Below are positions 8,901-15,620 of a stretch of 32,090 nucleotides of DNA, piece by piece (the first letter of the stretch is position 1; every line of letters begins with the position of its first letter). The position numbers were made by a program, and so were the translations under genes. Location of the stretch: assembly GCA_948470065.1 (NCBI GenBank), contig CAOKNO010000029.1, positions 1 through 32,090 of the forward strand, written 5' to 3'. This DNA comes from an uncultured Eubacterium sp. Lineage in GTDB: Bacteria; Bacillota; Clostridia; Lachnospirales; Lachnospiraceae. The notes beneath the pieces are model-generated. The model did no database searches, was not told the origin of the DNA, and worked only from the letters and a program-made list of their open reading frames with translations.

Positions 8901-10014
8901 ACCCGGTCTGGGACACATGGCAGAAATCATCGCTGCATCCCTCTATCAATTTCATGCTGGCCGTCGGCTCCCGGTTCTCTAAATATTCTTCCTCTAGGCT
9001 GTCAAGCGTCAAGTAATACGCATGGGACGCATTCCATCCATACAGATCGGACGCGCATACGTAATACTTGTCCTTGTAACGGAACATACAATTCCCTTCC
9101 CGTCCTGCGCCCTGGTAAATCATATAAGCTTTCCCAAGCCCTACTTTCCCGTCTGGCTGGGAAACGATTTCAGAGAGGAACATTTTCCCCCGCCCTCTGC
9201 CGTAAGAATACACAAGGTAATCCTTCCCGGTTCCTTCATCGGTAAACACCGTCTGATCTCCGGTATTCGAAGTACCTCCTGTATAATCATACATATTGAT
9301 CCTCTGGTTCCAAGTAAACGTGCCGTCTGGGGTATCGGAAGTCAGGACCAGCACCTGCTTGCTCACCTGGTCGTTTTCCGCATCTGGGCTGTCCAGCACA
9401 TTCCCCGGATCTGCACATTCATGCTGGACAAAAAGCGCATACGTCCTCGTATCTTCCATATAGGCAACGCCAAGGCGTCCCACCCACGCGGCTGCCTGCC
9501 CATTCATTTCCTCATGCCCGCTTACCTGTTCTGGCGTCACTACAATCCCACGGTTCTGCCATTTGACAAGATCCTTGGACGAATAACATGTCACACCTGC
9601 AAATACATTTGACTTTGTGTAATATTTACTGGGATCCTGCACATACTTCTCTGCTTCCTCATACTTCACGCCATACCAGTAATACGTATCCCCAAACCGG
9701 AAGATCCCGCCGCCTTGTGAATAGATGACGCTCCCGTCCGTAGCTTTCCAAAATGTATCGTTCTGGATCCCAGGCTTTGTAACGATTTCCGGCTCTGTAG
9801 GTTCCACAGCCCTTACCTCTGGAAGCCTTGCCGCCCTGCCAGATAACTGGCCGCCCCTTACTTCGTCCAAACCCTGCGCAGCTTCCTCTTTTGCGCCATT
9901 GCCAGCGTCCATAGCATCCTCAACACTCTCTGCATTAACCGGGACAGATACGCCTGTAACCATAGAAACTGCCATTGCCGCTGCAAGCAGCAGGCATAAT
10001 AATTTCTTTCTCAT
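5962..10014 (-). CDS. Secreted multi-domain GH43-like glycosidase with carbohydrate-binding and Ig-like modules
   Basis: This 1350-aa exported protein starts with a clear signal peptide (about 1-28, ending PVNAES). A GH43-family five-blade propeller covers about 85-435, with WYGVKYEE and CYSSKDLVKW typical of the family's beta-galactosidase/arabinosidase branches. A jelly-roll carbohydrate-binding module follows (about 439-590, NGSFD...DDVSL). Two carboxypeptidase-regulatory-like beta-sandwiches lie at about 685-763 and 768-862. A second jelly roll is at about 866-1010 (NGEFEQ...FDEFRV). Two three-helix FIVAR-like repeats lie at 1021-1089 and 1096-1163. Two Lys-rich Big_2 Ig domains (1174-1257 and 1263-1350) end the protein. 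It likely works outside the cell with the neighbouring GH43 protein on arabinose-, xylose- or galactose-containing polymers. GGGAATGAG precedes the start. Substrate and catalytic residues are not assigned. Confidence 0.88.
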   Translation of the reverse strand: MRKKLLCLLLAAAMAVSMVTGVSVPVNAESVEDAMDAGNGAKEEAAQGLDEVRGGQLSGRAARLPEVRAVEPTEPEIVTKPGIQNDTFWKATDGSVIYSQGGGIFRFGDTYYWYGVKYEEAEKYVQDPSKYYTKSNVFAGVTCYSSKDLVKWQNRGIVVTPEQVSGHEEMNGQAAAWVGRLGVAYMEDTRTYALFVQHECADPGNVLDSPDAENDQVSKQVLVLTSDTPDGTFTWNQRINMYDYTGGTSNTGDQTVFTDEGTGKDYLVYSYGRGRGKMFLSEIVSQPDGKVGLGKAYMIYQGAGREGNCMFRYKDKYYVCASDLYGWNASHAYYLTLDSLEEEYLENREPTASMKLIEGCSDDFCHVSQTGFFYTVKGSVQDTVIFCGDRWAAFAGNGLGFNQWCPLSFNESGEPHFNSLSAWDINAATGKWSVHKLNNYVKNGSFDADRVASSDLAGWQNTITKGTAPINNTNDRATGKYALKLGDNVDFDCKVSQTIASTPYVALPEGFYDLKAKVKNSGGFESLSMYAKANGLMKKIEIGSLQEEYTEVTLKDIFVKDGTVEVGFLAQGSAGASCLVDDVSLSLSKNQNMITGDLVCPITSDTAKDVTITAEAEDGISYVYETAMEVGAKEYRLGFLKSGSYRLDVSANACELTGASQQVTVVSGQAVQAAPVTVKNNAGDVEGMVTDGAGEPLSGVTVTLTKGADVFHTVTGEDGKYRLKDLAAGTYELTLEKEGYLAPGKSVVEVVIGKTTAVPGQVMECAMGTVAGKVLDASGKPLEGVSVVIRGCNTKSDIKRYVVETDSTGSYHAEVIAGKYYITATPYDYDAKIADGTQVCAVAQDITVEQGGTVTKELKIPTAIAVPNGEFEQAFSASDWTVTGTGASQNGKRPQDCHSGTGHLNVWSNSPISFTLSQTLTGVENGAYTVQVSADGAPSDADELYLWAKDSAGEMIARQDIPNGYALGNASLWEIVGLNVDVRDQTLTVGISGNMAAGAWTHFDEFRVGKVAEEGTVEPPVPVDKQALKALLEEANGYQPEGYTETSYAKLVEARQEAQKAYEKEDASQEEVTAAVEDLQKAIDGLEKVTVEPPVPVDKQALKALLDEVGRLKEADYTKDSFAKLITAKTAAQQVMENADSTQQAVDAALSALKAARDGLKKVQTPVPPKMVKVKSIKLAKTSYKLAAGKKVTLALAISPKNASNKAVSYKISGNGKKYVSVSKKGVVTTKKGGAGKKAVITVTAKDGSKKKAKVTIQMMAHAVKKITLKAPSTKVKAGKKVKLQAKIKTTGKKVNKTLEWSVSNKKYATVSKKGVVTTKKAGAGKTVTITAKSTDGTNKKAKIKIRIKK
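6707..6969. repeat. Duplicated 41-bp segment within the FIVAR-like repeat region
   Basis: Bases 6707-6747 and 6929-6969 are identical over 41 bp, 222 bp (74 codons) apart. They encode the Pro-rich linker EPPVPVDKQALKAL at the start of each FIVAR-like unit. The rest of the two units differs much more, which suggests recent conversion or selection on the linker. Confidence 0.75.
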
Positions 10015-10118
10015 GGAATCTCATTCCCTTTCTCTTTACTGCCACTAAAATACTCCAATCCTTCTATCCCCTGTTATCTTTTCAACAATCTGCCCTCTAC
10101 TCTTAAATAAGGATTTAA

Positions 10119-10142
10119 CCACATGCATTATCTTCTATGTGG
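10119..10142. repeat. Small inverted repeat upstream of the 1350-aa GH43 gene
   Basis: CCACAT (10119-10124) and ATGTGG (10137-10142) form a 6-bp stem with a 12-base loop, between the stop of the 130-aa gene and the GH43 start. No U run follows on either strand, so it is either a weak terminator or an operator. The rest of this 150-bp gap shows no promoter I trust. Confidence 0.25.
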
Positions 10143-10164
10143 ATCTTCTGCAACTATATATGTC

Positions 10165-10557
10165 TTATTCTAGCAAATCTATGTCATCATCTTCTTCTAG
10201 CAGATCTAGATCTATATCGTCTTCTTCTAATAAATCTATATCGTCTTCTTCTCCTGTAACTTCTTCCCTAACCTCCCTGCTAGGATTCAGTTCCCGCCAG
10301 TCTTCCTCTGTAATTTGAATATTATCTGGCCGTACTTCACGTTCTAATATCACATTAAACCCTGTTTTAAAAAAAGAATTATGTTCTGGATACGGCGTAT
10401 AATCTGTCATAACAGAAACAATCTGGAATCCAGCATTTACATACGCTGAAAGCACCTTCCCCGTCCAGCTCAATTCCTCTGCAAAATGGAAATTCCCATT
10501 CGTCAGCATTTCCTTTGAGCCATCATTGATATGTATCACTTTCAGTTCTTTCTCCAT
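10165..10557 (-). CDS. Unknown-function protein with acidic repeat tail (paralogue B)
   Basis: This is a 130-aa protein I do not recognise. Residues 1-87 form a compact domain with KVIHINDGS at the N-terminus, AYVNAGFQIVSVMTDYTP in the middle and NSFFKTGF..ILERE near its end. It is about 71% identical (62 of 87 by my count) to the next gene upstream. The tail (about 98-130) is almost only Asp, Glu, Ile and Leu and repeats DDIDLLEE about three times. It has no signal peptide or membrane segment, so it should be cytoplasmic. The RBS GGAGG lies 6 bases before the ATG, and a good promoter lies at 10632-10660. The two paralogues follow a histidine kinase/ABC transporter module, which may or may not be related to their role. 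Confidence 0.8.
   Translation of the reverse strand: MEKELKVIHINDGSKEMLTNGNFHFAEELSWTGKVLSAYVNAGFQIVSVMTDYTPYPEHNSFFKTGFNVILEREVRPDNIQITEEDWRELNPSREVREEVTGEEDDIDLLEEDDIDLDLLEEDDDIDLLE
10166..10251. repeat. Degenerate tandem repeat coding the acidic tail
   Basis: A unit of roughly 24-27 bases (core TCTATATCGTCTTCTTCTA) recurs about three times with small changes. It encodes the DDIDLLEE repeats on the minus strand. Such tracts can change length by slippage. Confidence 0.65.
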
Positions 10558-10631
10558 AAGACACCTCCATCTACTTTATGTTCTTTCTTGTTGGAAACCC
10601 TTCTTTTTACAATCCTTTTTGGGATAGATAT

Positions 10632-10660
10632 ATTATATCCGACTTACCCTTGAAATGCAA
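10632..10660 (-). promoter_or_regulatory. Promoter of the 130-aa acidic-tail gene
   Basis: On the minus strand, TTGCAT (10655-10660) and TATAAT (10632-10637) are separated by 17 bp. This is a good housekeeping-type promoter about 75 bases before the start codon. Confidence 0.6.
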
Positions 10661-10677
10661 TATGGCAATCTTTCCAG
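10650..10677. promoter_or_regulatory. Conserved upstream element, copy for the 130-aa gene
   Basis: These 28 bases match 11356-11383 at 24 positions. The core TGCAATATGGCA is close to palindromic. The element overlaps the -35 of the promoter, so it may be a shared operator, or simply a remnant of duplication of gene plus promoter. Confidence 0.5.
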
Positions 10678-10719
10678 CCACAGCAAACGCATGAACGGAC
10701 ATTCCATTAACAAAACGCA

Positions 10720-11295
10720 TCAATCAGACTGTAATAGCTGCTTAAGCGTCTCAAGGCTTTCCTTTATCCGGCGGCGCCCTTCCCGAAGTTCTTTCTGCTG
10801 CCGAAGGAATTTCCTGGCATACGGATACTCGTCCTCATTTTCGCATTCTTGAAAGAACATATCTTCGTTATCTTCCTCCACAAGCTTCCCCATCTCATCT
10901 ACAAGCTTTATTATCTCAGATTTCTCCCCTTCTTCCCCCACAAGCCTTCCTATCCCATCCACAAGTTCCACAATACCAGGTTTTTTCTCTTCCTGCGCGT
11001 TTTCTCCTGTATTTGGCTCCTGCTCTAATCCCTGCCAGTCTATTTCTGGAATTTCAATATTATCTGGCCTTATCTCACGCTCTAAGATTACATGGAAGCC
11101 AGTCTTAAAAAATGAATTTTGCCCTGGGCATGGCGTATAATCCGTCATCATAGAAACGACCTGAAACCCAGCGTTTACATATGTTGAAAGCACTTCCCCA
11201 GCCCAGACAAATTCCTCGGCATCATAGGCTTCTCCATGCGCCAGTATCTTCTTTGATCCATCATTGATATGTACCACCTTCCGTTCTTTCTCCAT
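10720..11295 (-). CDS. Unknown-function protein with acidic/coiled tail (paralogue A)
   Basis: This 191-aa protein is the larger paralogue of the 130-aa gene next to it. They share the N-terminal domain (residues 1-87, KVVHINDGS... AGFQVVSMMTDYTP... NSFFKTGF). The tail differs. It holds two copies of a roughly 18-residue acidic unit, VELVDGIGRLVGEE and IKLVDEMGKLVEED (about 108-146), followed by a charged segment rich in Lys, Arg, Glu and Leu (about 160-188) that should form a helix or coiled coil. There is no signal peptide or membrane segment. The RBS GGAGG precedes the ATG by 6 bases. It lies 82 bp after the histidine kinase gene. I do not recognise the family and assign no function. Confidence 0.8.
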   Translation of the reverse strand: MEKERKVVHINDGSKKILAHGEAYDAEEFVWAGEVLSTYVNAGFQVVSMMTDYTPCPGQNSFFKTGFHVILEREIRPDNIEIPEIDWQGLEQEPNTGENAQEEKKPGIVELVDGIGRLVGEEGEKSEIIKLVDEMGKLVEEDNEDMFFQECENEDEYPYARKFLRQQKELREGRRRIKESLETLKQLLQSD

Positions 11296-11355
11296 ATGCG
11301 ACCTCCATCCATCGTATCATCTTTGTTTTGGCATAGTTCGATTATATCCCCCATC

Positions 11356-11383
11356 TTGGAATGCAATATGGCAGTCCTTACAG
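11356..11383. promoter_or_regulatory. Conserved upstream element, copy for the 191-aa gene
   Basis: This is the second copy of the 28-base element (24 of 28 identical to 10650-10677). It overlaps the stop codon of the histidine kinase gene (11378-11380). A TATAAT sequence lies at 11341-11346 on the minus strand. The TTGCAT hexamer is only 14 bp from it here, so the promoter spacing is poorer than in the other copy. Confidence 0.5.
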
Positions 11384-12274
11384 TATCACTTCGATCAGAA
11401 ACCTTCCATCCTCCAGTTTTGCCCGTATCTCGCCGCCCATCCGCCTGGTAAATTCCTGTGCAATCGCAAGCCCAAGCCCTGTGCTCCTGCGGCTTCTGGA
11501 ACAATCTGTCGTATAGAACCGCTCAAAAATCCGTTCTACCTCATGTGCTTCAATGGAGTCCGTCTGGTTGGCGATACAGATACGTACCTTCCCGCCAGCA
11601 GGTATCATGGAAAACACATAACCGCCCGTCCCATGCACCAGCGCATTTTTAATCAGGTTTTCCACAATACGGATAAACGCATGGCGGTCCGCCTGGATGA
11701 AACAAGGATCTCTTGGAATATTTACCTCTGGTTCACAGCCCAATGCAACGAAATCCTCATAAAACATGGAAACAGTTTCCACAAATAAATTCCCTGCATT
11801 TAGTTCCTCCCGTTCTAGTTCCATCTCCCCGGCTTCGAGCCTGGCAAATTCAAAGAGCTGGTTCAGCATCCCAGACAGATCCTCTAGCCGCCGCTCAATA
11901 ATCCCAAGATATTCCAATTTCTTCTGTTCTTGCAGCGAAGGCTCCTGTATCATCTGGACATATCCTTTCACCGAAGTCAACGGCGTACGGATGTCATGGG
12001 AAATACTGGTAATGCTCTCCCGGTAACTCCGGTTGGCGTTCCGCAGCGCACGTTCCTCCTGGCGCAGCCGTTCTAACGCCTGGTTGAGCCCTGAAATCAT
12101 CTCTTCTGTTTTCCCAACCTTATTTGCGGACGTCAGCAGGTAATTTGTATCCTCCAACTGAAAATATGACAACTGGCGGATGATATGCCCGACTTGTTTT
12201 TTATAACACCACAAACGGGCGGACAAAACGCCCGCCCCAATTGCTAACACAACAAGGATTATCCCAACTATCAT
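11378..12274 (-). CDS. Sensor histidine kinase with one N-terminal membrane segment
   Basis: This protein senses an unknown signal and phosphorylates the response regulator encoded at 14214. One hydrophobic segment (about residues 2-22) is followed directly by cytoplasmic sequence, so no outside sensor domain exists. Signal input may come through the membrane or the adjacent transporter. The HisKA motif is SISHDIRTPLTSVKGY (His about residue 93). The ATPase part shows ENLIKNALVHG (N box) and STGLGLAIAQEFTRRMGG (G box). Its start lies 20 bases after the permease stop. I chose Met at 12274 because AGGGGGG is about 7 bases away. An ATG at 12280 touches the Shine-Dalgarno sequence. The order regulator-ATPase-permease-kinase suggests one regulatory unit. 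Confidence 0.93.
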   Translation of the reverse strand: MIVGIILVVLAIGAGVLSARLWCYKKQVGHIIRQLSYFQLEDTNYLLTSANKVGKTEEMISGLNQALERLRQEERALRNANRSYRESITSISHDIRTPLTSVKGYVQMIQEPSLQEQKKLEYLGIIERRLEDLSGMLNQLFEFARLEAGEMELEREELNAGNLFVETVSMFYEDFVALGCEPEVNIPRDPCFIQADRHAFIRIVENLIKNALVHGTGGYVFSMIPAGGKVRICIANQTDSIEAHEVERIFERFYTTDCSRSRRSTGLGLAIAQEFTRRMGGEIRAKLEDGRFLIEVIL

Positions 12275-12294
12275 TCCCATCCCCCCTTTTGCCG

Positions 12295-13185
12295 CTATTT
12301 CACATCCCTTTTCTTAAAATGCAGCAGTCCAAGCCCTGCTGCAAGCAAGAACCAACCCAACGACACAAGAAGCCCGCGGATGGCAAATTCCTGCCCAAGA
12401 TCCGACACCGGGCATTTTGCCTGCAGATCCAGGATCCAGAACTTGCTTATCTCTATATGGTACTTATCTAGAAACAAATCCAACAGCCCGGTCGCCGTCG
12501 TGGAGAAACACAGAATCGCTATATTCAGGGAAATCCCTGCCGCCAGGCTTCTGGTAACCTCCCCAATCATCACTGCAACCGAAGTATAAGAGACGACAAA
12601 TGCAAGCTGCATCCCCGTATAAGCTGCAAGATCCTTCCAGTCCAGCGCGGCAAACCCTTGGCTTCCCATAAACGGCAAGCCAAGCAGTACCGTCAGCGCT
12701 GTAATCAGAAGGCTCATCAGCGCCGCTGAAAAAACTGCCGCCAGCAGCTTACTAAGAAACACCATGTCCCTGGAATACCCCTTGCCTACAAGGTTCTTCA
12801 TCGTCCCATTCCCATATTCCCCAATGACAAAGATACTGATAAATATCGCGATTGCAAAGCCAACGAGGTTGCTGGCGAACATCTGCTCTACAACACCAAT
12901 AATCCCAATCTGCTCTTTAAATGAGATCGGCTCTTCTTCATCCAGTTCTAACTCCACATCGCTGTTTACCTCTAAGCTTCCAGATACTCCGGCTTCCATC
13001 TCTGCCTCAACCGCCTCTTCCCCCGTATCCCCTTTCATCACTTCCACTTCCATCTGCTGGATGCTGTCAAGCAGATCCAAAGAGCCATACAGCAAAGCGG
13101 CAAATATAGTTACTACCGCAATACAAATATAAAACGACTTGTACTTCTTTAACTTATAACATTCTCCATGTAACATATTAAACAT
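12295..13185 (-). CDS. ABC-2 type transporter permease
   Basis: This 296-aa membrane protein starts with a short cytoplasmic stretch (MLHGECYKLKKYKS), then a first membrane segment and a long outside loop rich in Asp and Glu (about residues 44-84). Five more hydrophobic segments follow. This is the layout of the ABC2_membrane_4 family, often found with lantibiotic or antibiotic self-protection ATPases. I chose ATG 13185 because GGGAGGTGG precedes it. An upstream GTG at 13194 is possible. It overlaps the ATPase gene by 8 bp, which supports coupled translation. The transported substrate is unknown. The strongly acidic outside loop is unusual and could bind a cationic peptide, but that is inference. 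Confidence 0.9.
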   Translation of the reverse strand: MFNMLHGECYKLKKYKSFYICIAVVTIFAALLYGSLDLLDSIQQMEVEVMKGDTGEEAVEAEMEAGVSGSLEVNSDVELELDEEEPISFKEQIGIIGVVEQMFASNLVGFAIAIFISIFVIGEYGNGTMKNLVGKGYSRDMVFLSKLLAAVFSAALMSLLITALTVLLGLPFMGSQGFAALDWKDLAAYTGMQLAFVVSYTSVAVMIGEVTRSLAAGISLNIAILCFSTTATGLLDLFLDKYHIEISKFWILDLQAKCPVSDLGQEFAIRGLLVSLGWFLLAAGLGLLHFKKRDVK

Positions 13186-14089
13186 GCCTGCCACCTCCCA
13201 GCAACTCCATAAAATAGCCTTCCAAATCCTGACCCGCCAAGTAGCTTTCCTTTAGGTTCACACCGCCCTGTACCAATTCGCGGTTTACCGCCCAGGTCCT
13301 GTCCAAACCTTCAAACACCCGGATCATGCCTGGCTGCGGTACATCGTAATTGGAGATATGGCAGGCGTCCTCTAGTATGGCAGCCGCACGTTCCGTATCG
13401 TCCACGACAAGCTTCTGGCATCTTCTGCACCGTTGTTCCAAATCCCTTGCGTCAAATTCTTCCACCAAAACGCCTTCCTTGATGATCCCATAGCGTGTCG
13501 CTATCTTAGAAAGTTCCCCTAAAATATGGCTGGAAATCAAAATCGTGATCTGCCGTTCCTGGTTCAGGCGTACCAACAGATCACGGACTTCCTTAATCCC
13601 TTCTGGATCCAGCCCATTGATTGGTTCATCCAGGATTAAGAAATCCGGGTTGTGGAACAAAGAAACCGCAATGCCAAGACGCTGCTTCATGCCCATAGAA
13701 AATTTCTTTACTTTCTTCTTGTCTGTATTAGAAAGGTTGACAAGCGCGAGCATTTCCTCTACCGACTGCTTCTTCGTGACCCCAAGGCTCCTTCTTACAA
13801 CCTCCAGGTTCTCTTTTGCCGTAAGGTTCCCATAAAGGCCTGGTTGCTCAATCAGGCTTCCGATATGTACCCGCTGCTTTTCCAGTTCCTTCGAGCCAAA
13901 CAGTTCCATCTCTCCCTCCGCCGGAGACGCAAGCCCCGCCACCACGCGCATAAACGTGGTCTTACCTGCCCCGTTCTTGCCAATAAATCCATAAATATCG
14001 CCTTTTCGCACATGCATATCCACATGGTCTACCACCGTATGCTTCCCATACCGCTTGGTAATCCCTTTTGTTTTTAATACATAATCCAT
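13178..14089 (-). CDS. ABC transporter ATP-binding protein
   Basis: This 303-aa protein is the ATPase partner of the permease downstream. All motifs are present: Walker A GKNGAGKTTF, signature FSMGMKQRLGIA, Walker B LILDEPINGLDP and the H-loop ISSHILGE. The C-terminal 80 residues form the accessory domain common in single-permease exporters of the bacitracin/lantibiotic class. Met at 14089 is chosen because GGAGGGAAAC immediately precedes it and the protein then begins MDYVLKTKGITKRYG like its relatives. A longer open frame to 14167 runs through the promoter region. It is separated from the response regulator gene by 124 bp holding a promoter and a dyad. Confidence 0.95.
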   Translation of the reverse strand: MDYVLKTKGITKRYGKHTVVDHVDMHVRKGDIYGFIGKNGAGKTTFMRVVAGLASPAEGEMELFGSKELEKQRVHIGSLIEQPGLYGNLTAKENLEVVRRSLGVTKKQSVEEMLALVNLSNTDKKKVKKFSMGMKQRLGIAVSLFHNPDFLILDEPINGLDPEGIKEVRDLLVRLNQERQITILISSHILGELSKIATRYGIIKEGVLVEEFDARDLEQRCRRCQKLVVDDTERAAAILEDACHISNYDVPQPGMIRVFEGLDRTWAVNRELVQGGVNLKESYLAGQDLEGYFMELLGGGRHV

Positions 14090-14133
14090 GTTTCCCTCCA
14101 TGTCTCTGTTTTCCCATACGTGTTTTCCTTTAC

Positions 14134-14158
14134 AAACCCAGTATAACAGCATGGGTTT
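14134..14158 (-). promoter_or_regulatory. Extended -10 promoter overlapped by a dyad, upstream of the ABC genes
   Basis: The minus strand reads TGTTATACT (-10 at 14140-14145). The arms AAACCCA (14134-14140) and TGGGTTT (14152-14158) form a perfect 7-bp dyad with an 11-bp spacer across it. This arrangement suits a repressor or an operator of the neighbouring response regulator. It may allow the ABC-kinase genes to be controlled apart from the regulator gene. Confidence 0.4.
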
Positions 14159-14213
14159 TAGAAACATTAGGAAAAAGATAAAGAAAATATAAAGTTTTTT
14201 CCATAAGCCAAAT

Positions 14214-14933
14214 CTATTTCATCTTAAAGCCTATCCCCCATACCGTCTGGATATACGTCTCCCCAGGATGCGCCTTGGCCAGCTTCTGCCGGATATTGCT
14301 GATATGTACATTGACTGCATTCTCCTCCCCAAGAAGCGCTTCGTTCCAGACAGACTCATAAATATTTGATTTCGTAAATACCTTGCCAGGGTTGCCCATC
14401 AATAACTCCAGGATCAAATACTCCCGTTTCGTCAAGGCAACCTCCTGCCCGTCCACCGTCACCTGGAAATCCTCCTGGAAAATACAGATATCCTTATATT
14501 TTAAAATCCTGCCAGCTTCTACGCCTGCATCCCCAGAAGCCGCATTCCCTTGCGCCAACGCTTCCCCGCCCCTGCGGCGCAGGACTGCTTCTAACCTTGC
14601 CAGCAGTTCTTCCGTGTCAAAAGGCTTCACGATATAATCATCCGCGCCTGCCCGCAAGAGGGATATCCTGTCCTTCACGCTGTCCTTTGCAGAAGACACC
14701 ACCACGCCTGTCCTAGGGTAAAGCCCTTTTATGGCGGCAAGCACGTCTTCCCCTGCCATCCCTGGCAGCATCAGATCTAAAATGACAGCGCCTGGCACGC
14801 GCCGTTCCATAGAAAGCAACGCTTCTGTCCCGGAATATGCCTGCGCTGCATGATACCCATGCTGCTCTAACAATTCCTTTAACATCTGGCTGATATCTGT
14901 ATCATCTTCTACAATTAATATGTACTCGCTCAT
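14214..14933 (-). CDS. OmpR/PhoB-type response regulator
   Basis: This 239-aa transcription factor consists of a receiver domain and a winged-helix DNA-binding domain. The receiver domain begins YILIVEDDTD, has the phosphoacceptor Asp53 in ILDLMLPGMAGED, and the conserved Lys in IVKPFDTEEL. The C-terminal domain shows LTKREYLILELLMGNPGKVFTK-like residues split by the helix, then VNVHISNIRQKL and VWGIGFKMK. Met at 14933 is the family start. An open frame extends 71 codons upstream, but its sequence resembles nothing and runs through a palindromic intergenic region. The partner kinase is encoded three genes downstream. Confidence 0.95.
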   Translation of the reverse strand: MSEYILIVEDDTDISQMLKELLEQHGYHAAQAYSGTEALLSMERRVPGAVILDLMLPGMAGEDVLAAIKGLYPRTGVVVSSAKDSVKDRISLLRAGADDYIVKPFDTEELLARLEAVLRRRGGEALAQGNAASGDAGVEAGRILKYKDICIFQEDFQVTVDGQEVALTKREYLILELLMGNPGKVFTKSNIYESVWNEALLGEENAVNVHISNIRQKLAKAHPGETYIQTVWGIGFKMK

Positions 14934-15000
14934 GTCTCGTCCCTTTCCCCGTACCGCCCTGCTGTTAAAACCCTCGATTCTATCCTGTACCTTTCTCGCC

Positions 15001-15036
15001 CTATCTCCCATGGGGGATAGAAGCCCAAATGGGGGA
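15001..15036. promoter_or_regulatory. Palindrome and direct repeat upstream of the response regulator
   Basis: CTATCTCCCATGGGGGATAG (15001-15020) is a near-perfect 20-bp palindrome. The octamer ATGGGGGA occurs at 15010-15017 and again at 15029-15036, 19 bp apart. It lies in the 143-bp gap between the CobU-like stop and the regulator start. It may be an operator or a weak terminator. No U run follows it. Confidence 0.3.
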
Positions 15037-15076
15037 ATCCCGCCATCCGGCCACATAGCCTGTCTTACCATCCATG

Positions 15077-15466
15077 CTACTTTATCTGCTTCGCAGCCCC
15101 ACAATTTACCAGATACACCGTTTCCGCCCTTTCCGCCAGGAAACATCCAATCCTGCCTGCCGTTTCCCGGTATCCCCGCTCAAAGGGATCCATTGGGACG
15201 ATGCCGCATCCCACCTGCGCTAAAAGGATGGCAGCGCTTGGGTTCTCATCTACAAGCCTTTTGGCGTCCTGCCAGGGATCTTCCCCCGCCTGCATGGTAT
15301 CCCGGATCCAAAAATGGAACTGGGAGATAATATCTGCTTCCATCATTTGTTCAAAGGAAGCCGTCCTTCCATCCGCTACCACAGGCGCATACGCCAAACG
15401 CCGTTCCATAAACTGCCTTGCGAACGCAAGCTTTCCTTGATAGACACCGCCTGTTACCAATACCAT
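15077..15466 (-). CDS. Truncated CobU-like protein with degenerate P-loop
   Basis: This 129-aa protein resembles the adenosylcobinamide kinase/guanylyltransferase CobU but is much shorter than the usual 170-185 aa. The N-terminus MVLVTGGVYQGKLAFARQF matches the P-loop region, yet the usual Ser/Thr after Lys is Leu. The central HRxxR-type guanylylation region is missing. The C-terminus keeps the family motif VGCGIVPMDPFERGYRETAG and ends VYLVNCGAAKQIK as CobU proteins do. The start at 15466 follows GGAAGGAAGAGCG. The open frame continues 87 codons further upstream but crosses a hairpin and has no coding character. It may be a regulatory or decayed paralogue of the true CobU encoded at 15963-16484. 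Activity is uncertain. Confidence 0.75.
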   Translation of the reverse strand: MVLVTGGVYQGKLAFARQFMERRLAYAPVVADGRTASFEQMMEADIISQFHFWIRDTMQAGEDPWQDAKRLVDENPSAAILLAQVGCGIVPMDPFERGYRETAGRIGCFLAERAETVYLVNCGAAKQIK

Positions 15467-15568
15467 ACGCTCTTCCTTCCCCTCCCCCACATACGCCCCT
15501 ATCTTAACACAAATCATGCATTTTGGATATGGAAGCGCCCAAAAAATTTCCGTCTTCTTAAACCAAAT

Positions 15569-15607
15569 CCCCCTTGCAGCAATCCTATGGCGCCTGCTGC
15601 AAGGGGG
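15569..15607 (-). terminator. Strong hairpin after the ferredoxin gene
   Basis: CCCCCTTGCAGCA (15569-15581) pairs perfectly with TGCTGCAAGGGGG (15595-15607), giving a 13-bp GC-rich stem with a 13-base loop. It lies 13 bases past the ferredoxin stop codon. The downstream minus strand reads ATTTGGTTTAAG, only moderately U-rich, so termination may be partial and allow read-through into the CobU-like gene. Confidence 0.55.
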
Positions 15608-15620
15608 AAATAGAACGTCC

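Noticed and set aside
9022-9612. Plus-strand open frame of 196 codons inside the GH43 gene
   Set aside because: It is antisense to the GH43 catalytic domain, with no coding features of its own.
10166-10251. Possible CRISPR array
   Set aside because: The repeats are contiguous, degenerate and in frame with an acidic protein tail. There are no spacers and no cas genes.
14934-15146. 71-codon N-terminal extension of the response regulator
   Set aside because: The receiver domain starts normally at Met 14933, and the extension runs through a palindromic intergenic stretch.
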